A stretch of 5,906 nt of DNA from Methylococcaceae bacterium (lineage in GTDB: Bacteria; Pseudomonadota; Gammaproteobacteria; Methylococcales; Methylomonadaceae): contig JABFST010000497.1 of NCBI GenBank assembly GCA_013140465.1, positions 1-5,906 of the forward strand. The letters are read 5' to 3'. Of the stretch, positions 1 through 5,892 are shown one piece after another; the first letter of the stretch is position 1, and each line of letters starts with the position of its first letter. A model generated the notes under the pieces. The model worked only from the letters and a program-made list of their open reading frames with translations. It was not told the DNA's origin and did no database searches. Made by a program: the position numbers and the translations under genes.

Positions 1-684
1 AGTTTTTGGTGGGCGGGAAGGTCTGGACTCGTCCGTTTTGGGGGTGGGTGGTTACTGCTGGCAGCCTTGCCTTGGCTGCCGCAAATTTTATCTGGGGGAC
101 CTGCCCAAACGCGGATGATGACGCCGCTAATTCTGCCTTTGTTTTTGTTGTCATCGGCTGGTTGGGGACTGTTGCTGGTACAGGCCAATAAATTAGCCTT
201 AAAAGCCACTATTGCGGTGGCAGTGGCAATCGCTTTATTTTCACAGCCCCTAGTCTACAATGGTTTGTATCATATTCCGGGGGGCTGGCGGGTACAACAG
301 GTACGGCCATTTTTCTTTGCCCCCAAGTATGAACGTATTGATTACTTTGCGACAGACGTGGCAGCCTTGAGTACAGTCCTTTTTCGTCCTGACCAATCCT
401 CAGTCTTGATAGTGCCAAAACAAGTCTATACTGAGAGCTATATAAGCTTGTTCCGCTTCTTTTCCCCAGATTTAGACTACGGCATCAGGGTTTACCGGCC
501 AAACTGTGAAGATATCGAAGCCATGAACGGCCTTAGTGTAGGTTTTTGCCTAGGTTATGCCCATCCCATACCCAGCCACACCAAACGGATACTTTCGTTG
601 CGGCGGCTAGACTCGCCTAGCACACCCCAATCAACCGTGATGCTGACCACCTCTGCCTATGCGCTGGACAAACTCGACAACTAA
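1..684 (+). CDS. C-terminal part of an unidentified polytopic membrane protein (5' end outside window)
   Basis: The frame is open from the first base to the TAA at 682-684, so the true start lies upstream; the TTG at 67 and other internal candidates are not needed. About 227 residues are visible. The first ~90 are strongly hydrophobic, with likely membrane segments around residues 15-31 (GGWWLLLAALPWLP), 40-58 (PLILPLFLLSSAGWGLLLV) and 66-85 (ATIAVAVAIALFSQPLVY). A soluble tail of ~135 residues follows, with two cysteines (RPNCED, VGFCLG). The pattern of several helices then a C-terminal soluble domain, with an R-M-M-T-P element entering a helix, recalls membrane glycosyltransferases of the GT-C/GtrII kind, but I see no diagnostic catalytic motif because those lie near the N-terminus. 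The function is therefore unassigned. The gene converges on the methyltransferase, with 4 bp between stops. It is coding with fair certainty because of its length, even composition and clean tail-to-tail fit. Confidence 0.75.
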   Translation, partial: SFWWAGRSGLVRFGGGWLLLAALPWLPQILSGGPAQTRMMTPLILPLFLLSSAGWGLLLVQANKLALKATIAVAVAIALFSQPLVYNGLYHIPGGWRVQQVRPFFFAPKYERIDYFATDVAALSTVLFRPDQSSVLIVPKQVYTESYISLFRFFSPDLDYGIRVYRPNCEDIEAMNGLSVGFCLGYAHPIPSHTKRILSLRRLDSPSTPQSTVMLTTSAYALDKLDN

Positions 685-688
685 GCCC

Positions 689-1432
689 TTAGTGCTTAGG
701 CTTTAAGGCCGTCACCAAGGCATTCACAGCTTGCCTATGCGCCACCCCCACCTGCACAAAACCCGTATCCAGCAATTGTTGCACAGCAACCGTTTCACGC
801 ATGACATGAGGTTCAGATTCGTCATTAAACAAATGCACGATCCATTGCTCCAACAAATCGTTGCGCCCTAGCGGCAACAGCACTTTAAAGTAATGGCTGA
901 TTTCGGCCTGTACCGTGCGCGTATGCTGGCTAAGGTCATCCAAGCCATAACGGTCGCCATTGATAAATTGTCCGCCGGGCTTAAGGACACGAAAAATTTC
1001 CTTAATCACTTGCTTGCGGTAGCTGTGCAAAAAATTGTGCAGCGTGTACGCCGTCGCCACTAGGTCCGCGCTATTGTCGGCAAGCTGTTGCAAAGCCGTT
1101 AAGGCGTCATCAGCCGAAAAGCGCAAACGGCCTTCGGTTTGCCATGCTTGTAGGCGTTGCTTGGCTTGGTTTTGCATAGTCGGTTCGTTGTCTATGCTCA
1201 GGATCTGGCTAGCCTCGGTTGCCATCAATAACGACAAGGTCGTAATCCCGGTACCGCCGCCAAGTTCAATGATGTGCAAGGGGAAAGCGTCGGTGTGCTG
1301 CGCATAACTAGCGGCTGCGGTGCCGACCAAACGGCTCATTTCTGTCGCGGCAGGGCAAATCAACTGCAACATGTCATAGTCTTGCCCAATCACACTGGAA
1401 AATTGGGCATCGTAAGGGGATATTTCGCTCAT
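689..1432 (-). CDS. class I SAM-dependent methyltransferase
   Basis: Encodes a 247-residue cytoplasmic enzyme predicted to transfer a methyl group from S-adenosylmethionine to an unknown acceptor. The Rossmann-fold motifs appear in order: motif I ELGGGTG at residues 56-62, preceded by HII; the acidic end of strand 2 in LSID (Asp81), expected to bind the ribose hydroxyls; ADDA near 107-110; ADLVATAYTLHNF at 122-134 (motif IV region); and VLKPGGQF at 149-156 (motif VI region), followed by INGDRYG. The first glycine-rich motif begins with Glu rather than the commoner Asp, which many family members allow. The frame extends upstream to a GTG at 1519, but that extension would overlap the preceding gene and cross the hairpin at 1461-1481, and it encodes a hydrophobic stretch foreign to the family. 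I therefore take the ATG at 1430-1432. That start has no strong Shine-Dalgarno sequence. The acceptor cannot be inferred from context. Confidence 0.85.
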   Translation of the reverse strand: MSEISPYDAQFSSVIGQDYDMLQLICPAATEMSRLVGTAAASYAQHTDAFPLHIIELGGGTGITTLSLLMATEASQILSIDNEPTMQNQAKQRLQAWQTEGRLRFSADDALTALQQLADNSADLVATAYTLHNFLHSYRKQVIKEIFRVLKPGGQFINGDRYGLDDLSQHTRTVQAEISHYFKVLLPLGRNDLLEQWIVHLFNDESEPHVMRETVAVQQLLDTGFVQVGVAHRQAVNALVTALKPKH

Positions 1433-1460
1433 AAACAAAAGGCTAAAAGTTAAAGGCAGC

Positions 1461-1481
1461 GCGGGCAACAGTGTTGCCCGC
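1461..1481 (-). terminator. perfect 9-bp hairpin, probable terminator of the TIGR04073-type gene
   Basis: The arms GCGGGCAAC (1461-1469) and GTTGCCCGC (1473-1481) are exact reverse complements around a 3-nt loop. Read on the minus strand, the hairpin begins 19 nt after the stop of the secreted-protein gene. It is followed after a few bases by T-rich but interrupted sequence (CTTTAACTTTTAGCCTTTT). This fits an intrinsic terminator with an imperfect U-tract. It also lies about 28 bp upstream of the methyltransferase start, so it could instead attenuate read-through into that gene. Confidence 0.6.
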
Positions 1482-1500
1482 AACAAGGCGATGCTAGGGT

Positions 1501-1863
1501 TTAAGGCAACAATTCCCACGTTTTTCTGTAGCTGGTTTCTTGGTCAAAGTGTTGCCAAATAAAATCAGGCTTTACGATAGGCTTGGTGGGGATCATAAAA
1601 GTGGCAATATCGCCAGCCCCCAACAAGGTGCGGCTTACGGTATGGAACAAACCGCTGACAAAACCTGCGGTAGCGGCATAGGCAGCCCCATTGGCGCGGT
1701 TGCTGACGATAATGGTTTTGGGTATTTCGGCAATCCCCGTCACGACATTGGCAATGCCATTGCCCAGTTTTGTGCCCATTCTGGCAGGATATGAGGTTGC
1801 GCTGGCATCCACACTGACCAGGCCCAAAGACAACAGCAATAATGCGGTTAAAGTTTTTTTCAT
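1501..1863 (-). CDS. TIGR04073-family exosortase system-associated small secreted protein
   Basis: A 120-residue exported protein. Residues 1-22 form a classic Sec signal peptide: MKK, a leucine-rich core, then an ASA cleavage motif before Thr23. The mature part matches what I recall of the TIGR04073 family, found in exosortase/PEP-CTERM-bearing bacteria: KLGNGIANVVTGIAEIPK (residues 32-49), an alanine/glycine-rich middle (NGAAYAATAGFVSGL, 58-72), an Arg-containing helix ending in GAGDIATF (82-89), and a short proline-containing tail (IPTKPIVKPDF). The family's role is unknown; the link to exosortase is by phylogenetic co-occurrence. No exosortase or PEP-CTERM protein is visible here. The start at 1861-1863 is chosen because GGAG at 1870-1873 sits 6 nt upstream of it; the in-frame ATG at 1875 overlaps that ribosome binding site. 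The gene stands alone, ended by the hairpin at 1461-1481. Confidence 0.82.
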   Translation of the reverse strand: MKKTLTALLLLSLGLVSVDASATSYPARMGTKLGNGIANVVTGIAEIPKTIIVSNRANGAAYAATAGFVSGLFHTVSRTLLGAGDIATFMIPTKPIVKPDFIWQHFDQETSYRKTWELLP

Positions 1864-1869
1864 CGGTAA

Positions 1870-1873
1870 CTCC
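1870..1873 (-). promoter_or_regulatory. ribosome binding site that fixes the start at 1863
   Basis: GGAG on the minus strand lies 6 nt before the ATG of MKKTLT. The earlier in-frame ATG at 1873-1875 overlaps this GGAG, so using it would remove the only good Shine-Dalgarno sequence and add MELP before the signal peptide. Confidence 0.75.
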
Positions 1874-1975
1874 ATCTATAAAAAAATTAACAAAAAGGTG
1901 GGGGTAATACTGGCAACAACAAACGAAAATAAGAGCTTAGGTATCGAGACTGTGGACATATTATGAAACACACCA

Positions 1976-2012
1976 TCAAAATCCACTTATGTTTTTAAGT
2001 ATTTGATTTTGA
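1976..2012. repeat. AT-rich imperfect inverted repeat beside the ATPase remnant
   Basis: Outer arms TCAAAAT (1976-1982) and ATTTTGA (2006-2012), plus inner arms ACTTA (1985-1989) and TAAGT (1996-2000), can fold into an interrupted hairpin. The octamer ACTTATGT also occurs as a direct repeat at 1985-1992 and 2012-2019. It lies between the secreted-protein gene and the broken end of the ATPase remnant, so it may be a weak transcription terminator or a trace of the rearrangement that removed the rest of the gene. No coding signal is seen from 1876 to 2013. Confidence 0.4.
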
Positions 2013-2013
2013 C

Positions 2014-2169
2014 TTATGTGGGAGAGACTTTCAGCAGATTGCTTTTGCCAGTACCGTTTTCGCCCAAAATCAGCGTCCATTTGCGGTTGTCTGACGGGCT
2101 TTGGGCAAACGAAAGTTCAATGTTTGCAAGGCATTTAAAATGCGTCAAGGTGAGTTTTTTAAGAAACAT
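2014..2169 (-). pseudogene. N-terminal remnant of an AAA/SMC-like ATP-binding protein (Walker A retained)
   Basis: Reading the minus strand from the ATG at 2167-2169 gives 51 codons before a TAA at 2014-2016. The protein opens with MFLKKLTLTHFKCLANIEL, the usual first strand of RecF/SMC-type ATPases of the AAA_15/AAA_23/OLD kind ('L..F+.....+'). It continues to WTLILGENGTGKSNLLK, a textbook Walker A (GENGTGKS, residues 36-43) with its preceding beta strand and following helix start. Intact relatives run to several hundred residues, with Walker B and signature motifs. Here the frame ends four residues after the helix start (VSPT), and I find no continuation in 1864-2013 on the minus strand. 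It is probably a deletion remnant. It lies 78 bp downstream of the RND gene on the same strand, and the Shine-Dalgarno sequence is weak. A functional 51-residue peptide is unlikely. Confidence 0.75.
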
Positions 2170-2247
2170 ACTGTCCGTGCCGAATTACGCGGGTAAAACA
2201 CTAACATACCATACTGCAAGCCACAGGTGCAAAACGCCAGACTGCCT

Positions 2248-5200
2248 TTATTGACGGGCATCAAACCGCCCAAAGCGCAACAACACCCCCGGCAACAACA
2301 GCAAATTTAACAGCGTAGACGATGCCAAACCGCCGACAATAATCGCCGCCATCGGCCCCATAATTTCGCGCCCGGGATTGTCGCTGTTCAAGGCTATAGG
2401 CAACATCGCCAATGCCGTCACCAACGCCGTCATTAAAATAGATGGCAACCGTTGTTTTGCGCCTTGTATGGCGGTGTCCAGCGTCCACGGCAAGCCCTCG
2501 ATAACCACCAACTGGCGGTAATGGGCAATCAGCATAATACTGTTGCGCACGGTAATACCAAACAAAGTGATAAAACCTACCACCGAACCCACCGACAACA
2601 CCGCATCGGTCAGCACCACTGCCGCCACGCCACCCAGCAACGCAAACGGCAAATTCGCCAAGGCCAACAAGGCATTGCGCAAACTGCCGACGGCGATATA
2701 AATCAGCATCAACACCCCTGCCCCCGCCAATAAAGCATGAACGATCAGTTCGGTACGCGCGGTGGCCTGTTCCACCGCCGCACCCGTAAATTCGGGGTAA
2801 CTGTCGGCGGTCACGGGCAGGGCTTGCAGCACACGGGTTTTAAGCTCGTGCATAAACGCATCCACATCGCGGCCCAACACTTTGCAAGTGACCGTTTGTC
2901 GGCGTTGCGCGCCCTGATGCAAAATACTGTAACGGCTAGACAGCACACGGATTTGCGCGACTTGCTCCAGACGGATTAATGCCCCGTCTTGGCTACGGAT
3001 CGGTAATTGCCCCAGCACTTCGGGATGCTGCCGTAGTTCGGGGGCTAAGGCCACGGCGACATTCACCAGCCTATTGCCCAACGCTTGCTTGCCCACGACC
3101 CGCGTTTCATAAGCCGCTTGTAAAGTATCCACAATCTGCTGCGGCCTTAAGCCTAACAAGCCAAGCTGGTCGAGGTTAAGTTCTATTTGCAACTGCGGCG
3201 TATCCGGCGGCGAGCGCACTTGCACATCCGCCGCACCGTCTATGCCGCGCATAATCTCCGCCAAGGTTTGTGCCTTGGCATCCAAACTAGTTAAATCATT
3301 ACCATATAAATTGACCACCACAGGCGCGGTATAACCAGAAATAGTTTCATCGACGCGTTCGGTCAAAAACGTGTTGGCCTCGAACACGATGCCCGGAAAC
3401 GCCGCTAAAATGCCGCGTATGTGTTCCAGCACTTGCTGTTGTTCTTGGCCTGATAGCGGCTGCAAGCGGATTTCGTATTCACTGTAATGGCTGCCATAAG
3501 TATCCGCACCGCGTTCAGCCCGTCCCGCCCATTGCGAAACCGATTCCACGCCCTTAATCTGGCGGAACTGCGCCGTCAATTGGCTGCCGATGCGTAACGA
3601 TTCTTGCAGCGAAGTCCCGGGAATGCTGGTGGTATGGACGATATAATGGCCTTCGCGCAATTCCGGCAAAAACTGGCTATCCAAACTAAACAACGCCGAA
3701 ACCCCCAGCGCACACGCCAACACAGCCAACACCAACAGTGCCTTAAAATGCCGGAACGCCGCGCCCAACAGCCGTTGGTATTGCGGCACTAGCCAACGCA
3801 ACAACGGCGGCTCGGCACTTTTTTGGTGATTATTGCCCAATAAGGCAAAACACAAGGCCGGGGTTAAGGTCAGTGCCACTGCTAACGACGTTAAGATAGC
3901 CAAAATATACGAATAGCCCAACGGCGCAAACAAGCGTCCGGCAACACCGTTTAAAGTCAGTAACGGCACAAACACCAGCGCGACAATAAAACTCGCATAC
4001 ACCACCGAACTGCGCACTTCCAACGAGGCCGTATAAACAATATGGCTGGTGGGCAAAGGCTCATCCATCATACGGTTGTCACGCAAGCGCCGGAAAATGT
4101 TTTCGGTATCGATAATCGCATCATCCACCACCTCGCCCAGCGCAATCGCCAAGCCGCCCAACACCATAATATTAAGGTTCACCCCCGTTTCCAGCAGCAC
4201 CACCACCGCGCCCAACAACGACACGGGTATCGCCAACGCCGCAATAAACGCCGTGCGCCAATTAAACAAAAACGCATACAACACCAACATCACAAACCAG
4301 CCGCCCATCAACAAATGCCCCGACAAATTGCTGACCGACTGCTCAATATAATCAGCCGGACGGAACAAATGCGGATAAAACTGTATCCCCTCGTTGGCAA
4401 ACATTGGCGACAACGCCTGTAACGCCTGTTCCACTTGCTTGGACACCGTTAAGGTATTCGCGCCATATTGCCCAATCACCATCATCACAATACTGGGCTG
4501 CCCCATAATTTGCGCCGCACCCATCGCAGGGGCGGCGGCATAAGCAATCGTTGCCACCTCGCCCAAAGTCAACGTTTGCCCTTGCGCGTGCCTCACCACC
4601 ACTTTACCAAATTGAGCGGGCGTTATCGGCTGCCCGGTGACTTGCAAAGTAAAGCGTTGGTTGGCATTTTCAATAAAACCGCTGCCCTGAATGCTCGCCG
4701 CTTGCGAGGCCGCGCCAATAATATCGTCCATCGCCAAATTAAAGCGTTGCAACTGCACCGGATCCACCTGCACCTGCAATTGCGCCACCTCGCCGCCAAA
4801 CACATTCACATCCGCCACCCCCGGCACCGCCAACAAACGCGGCACCAGCGTTGCATCCACCAAACTGCGTAACGCCAACAAGTCTTTGCTTTTAGAATTT
4901 AAGCCTATCGTCAACACCGTCGCCGAAGACGACGACAACGGCACAGCCACAGGCATCACCCCCAACGGCAATTGCCCCGCCAAGCCCGCCAAACGCTCGC
5001 CGACCAATTGCCGATTGCGGTACACATCGCTGTGTTCGTCAAACGTAGCCGTCACAATCGACAAGCCGGGTATCGATTCCGAGCGCACCGTCGCCAAACC
5101 CACCAACCCGCTCACCGCCGTTTCCACCTGCCGCGTCACCAACACCTCCACCTGCTCCGCCGTAAGCCCCGCCGCCTCGGTTTGGATAATCACCCGCTTA

Positions 5201-5331
5201 GGCGAAAACTCAGGAAAAATGTCCAGCCCCGCCGTCCCCAACCGATACCCCCCATACACCAACACCAACACCGCCAACGCGATGACCAGACCATAAAAAC
5301 GGATAGAAAAACGGACAAGAGTGGCAAGCAT
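2248..5331 (-). CDS. CusA/CzcA-like RND efflux transporter, inner-membrane permease subunit
   Basis: A complete 1027-residue protein, near the ~1040-1060 usual for heavy-metal-efflux RND pumps. It would trade protons for substrate at the inner membrane within a tripartite complex. Layout: TM1 at ~8-28; a first periplasmic porter block ~35-335 starting DIFPEFSPKRVIIQTEAAGLTAEQVE; TM2-TM6 ~336-497; TM7 ~530-550; a second porter block ~555-860 with FLPELREGHYIV and AGRAERGADTYG; and TM8-TM12 ~865-1016. TM4 carries GEVVDDAIIDTENI (399-412). Its acidic residues (Glu400, Asp403/404, Asp408, Glu410) stand where the proton-relay Asp/Glu of CzcA and CusA lie. No methionine occurs in residues 555-694, where CusA has its Cu/Ag methionine sites, so copper or silver specificity is doubtful. 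The start MLATLVRFSIRFYGL matches family N-termini; its Shine-Dalgarno is weak. No CusB- or CusC-like gene is visible on either side. A sigma70-like promoter lies at 5370-5398. Confidence 0.93.
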   Translation of the reverse strand: MLATLVRFSIRFYGLVIALAVLVLVYGGYRLGTAGLDIFPEFSPKRVIIQTEAAGLTAEQVEVLVTRQVETAVSGLVGLATVRSESIPGLSIVTATFDEHSDVYRNRQLVGERLAGLAGQLPLGVMPVAVPLSSSSATVLTIGLNSKSKDLLALRSLVDATLVPRLLAVPGVADVNVFGGEVAQLQVQVDPVQLQRFNLAMDDIIGAASQAASIQGSGFIENANQRFTLQVTGQPITPAQFGKVVVRHAQGQTLTLGEVATIAYAAAPAMGAAQIMGQPSIVMMVIGQYGANTLTVSKQVEQALQALSPMFANEGIQFYPHLFRPADYIEQSVSNLSGHLLMGGWFVMLVLYAFLFNWRTAFIAALAIPVSLLGAVVVLLETGVNLNIMVLGGLAIALGEVVDDAIIDTENIFRRLRDNRMMDEPLPTSHIVYTASLEVRSSVVYASFIVALVFVPLLTLNGVAGRLFAPLGYSYILAILTSLAVALTLTPALCFALLGNNHQKSAEPPLLRWLVPQYQRLLGAAFRHFKALLVLAVLACALGVSALFSLDSQFLPELREGHYIVHTTSIPGTSLQESLRIGSQLTAQFRQIKGVESVSQWAGRAERGADTYGSHYSEYEIRLQPLSGQEQQQVLEHIRGILAAFPGIVFEANTFLTERVDETISGYTAPVVVNLYGNDLTSLDAKAQTLAEIMRGIDGAADVQVRSPPDTPQLQIELNLDQLGLLGLRPQQIVDTLQAAYETRVVGKQALGNRLVNVAVALAPELRQHPEVLGQLPIRSQDGALIRLEQVAQIRVLSSRYSILHQGAQRRQTVTCKVLGRDVDAFMHELKTRVLQALPVTADSYPEFTGAAVEQATARTELIVHALLAGAGVLMLIYIAVGSLRNALLALANLPFALLGGVAAVVLTDAVLSVGSVVGFITLFGITVRNSIMLIAHYRQLVVIEGLPWTLDTAIQGAKQRLPSILMTALVTALAMLPIALNSDNPGREIMGPMAAIIVGGLASSTLLNLLLLPGVLLRFGRFDARQ

Positions 5332-5369
5332 GGTAGTTAAGTTAGCAGATAGTAGGGCAATGGCTAGGC

Positions 5370-5398
5370 ATTATGAGGGCTACAACGGGGGCTTGCAA
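5370..5398 (-). promoter_or_regulatory. predicted sigma70-like promoter of the RND pump gene
   Basis: On the minus strand, TTGCAA (5393-5398, 4/6 to the -35 consensus) and CATAAT (5370-5375, 5/6 to the -10 consensus) are separated by exactly 17 bp. Transcription would start roughly 30-35 bp before the ATG at 5331. The 17-bp spacer argues against a MerR/CueR-type metal promoter, which has a 19-20 bp spacer. No clear operator dyad is seen within it. Confidence 0.55.
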
Positions 5399-5427
5399 TG
5401 TGGCGGGGGTTTTTGGGTTTTGGGGGG
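5387..5427 (+). other. cluster of four G-tracts (potential G-quadruplex) overlapping the pump promoter
   Basis: Plus-strand G runs at 5387-5391 (5), 5405-5409 (5), 5415-5417 (3) and 5422-5427 (6) are separated by loops of 13, 5 and 4 nt. The last three tracts fit the canonical loop range; the first loop is long, so this is only an extended quadruplex motif. The first tract lies inside the spacer and next to the -35 of the predicted minus-strand promoter. The G-rich strand is the template strand for the pump transcript. Confidence 0.45.
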
Positions 5428-5743
5428 TTGTGAAGTTTTGCACAAAACACATAAAAAACTTGTGGAAATTAAGTTATGGTATTAGTATGTCAGCACTTAA
5501 TATTTTAAATACCCATGTTTTCAAAATGAAGATATTTCGTCGTCATTTATACCATCCTAAGTTTGCCGAAATAAATTAATGCGTAATAAAATATCGGATC
5601 TACTTGGATCCCATATAAGTGCTTAGAAATAAGTCGCCATGTAAGGCCATTCTTATTTTAATGCCGTATTTCCTGTAAGTAGGCAGAGAAAAACACACGC
5701 TAACTTTTTGCAACTCATTTAACTAGCAAAGGAAGACCGCGAC
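5428..5743. other. AT-rich intergenic stretch without a convincing gene
   Basis: Between the G-tract cluster and the interrupted gene at 5744 I see no coding sequence I would defend. An open frame runs through 5373-5579 on the plus strand but starts inside the pump promoter, has no Shine-Dalgarno and encodes nothing recognisable. A 7-bp inverted repeat, AAATAAG (5627-5633) and CTTATTT (5652-5658), encloses a second small pair GCC/GGC and could form a weak hairpin. A smaller pair GGATC/GATCC flanks TACTTG near 5596-5611. The promoter of the gene at 5744 should lie here, but I find no clearly spaced -35/-10 pair. Confidence 0.5.
5730..5734 (+). promoter_or_regulatory. ribosome binding site of the interrupted gene
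   Basis: AGGAA, within AAAGGAAG, lies 9 nt before the ATG at 5744-5746. It is among the best Shine-Dalgarno sequences in the window and supports the view that 5744 is a genuine gene start although the frame is soon broken. Confidence 0.65.
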
Positions 5744-5824
5744 ATGAATAGATATGAAAAGGTTATACAGATATTGGATACAGCAATAGGTGGCCCCGAC
5801 GTCGAGATTGGGGTCCATAGGGCC
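5744..5824 (+). pseudogene. 5' fragment of an unidentified gene interrupted by an insertion sequence
   Basis: From the ATG at 5744 the frame reads MNRYEKVIQILDTAIGG, then PDVEIGVHRA, which looks like ordinary protein (an amphipathic helix, then a glycine-containing turn). At codon 28 the character changes abruptly to HTRQLKPPTPCLPL, and the frame ends at TGA 5894-5896, for 50 codons in total. The change coincides with the CATACGCGCC sequence at 5825 that I read as an IS end. From memory the opening resembles a conserved family of bacterial proteins continuing as GVH.AFWR, but I cannot name it with confidence and assign no function. The rest of the gene, if present, should lie beyond the window on the far side of the element. 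Confidence 0.55.
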
Positions 5825-5851
5825 CATACGCGCCAACTTAAGCCCCCAACC

Positions 5852-5876
5852 CCCTGTTTACCCTTGAAAAACAGGG
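5852..5876 (+). promoter_or_regulatory. hairpin at the IS end overlapping a GGGAG ribosome binding site
   Basis: The arms CCCTGTTT (5852-5859) and AAACAGGG (5869-5876) are perfect complements around a 9-nt loop. The 3' arm contains the GGG of GGGAG (5874-5878), the best Shine-Dalgarno-like sequence before the ATG at 5893, although the 14-nt spacing is long. In IS10, IS50 and IS231, hairpins formed only in read-through transcripts block transposase translation; the arrangement here fits that role by inference. A simple terminator is less likely because no T-run follows. Confidence 0.45.
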
Positions 5877-5892
5877 AGTGGCAACCCATATT

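Noticed and set aside
681..703. Possible bidirectional terminator between the converging genes (AAGCC/GGCTT and CTAAG/CTTAG arms)
   Set aside because: The stems are only 5 bp, overlap the stop codons, compete with each other, and have no T-run after them.
2003..2254. 83-codon plus-strand open frame between the pump and the secreted-protein gene
   Set aside because: It lies antisense to the ATPase remnant, whose minus-strand translation has an unmistakable Walker A motif, so the plus-strand frame is its shadow.
4042..5340. Several plus-strand open frames of 100-200 codons opposite the RND gene
   Set aside because: They are rich in His, Gln, Arg, Thr and Asn, typical of antisense shadows of a membrane-protein gene, while the minus strand encodes an intact RND transporter.
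5373..5579. 68-codon plus-strand open frame right of the RND gene, with an inner ATG at 5487
   Set aside because: It begins inside the predicted pump promoter, crosses the G-tract cluster, has no Shine-Dalgarno at either start, and its translation shows no recognisable motif or steady protein-like composition.
5492..5623. Inverted octamer AGCACTTA (5492-5499) and TAAGTGCT (5616-5623) in the intergenic stretch
   Set aside because: The arms are 116 bp apart with no associated gene, terminal motif or duplication, so chance in AT-rich DNA is the simplest explanation.
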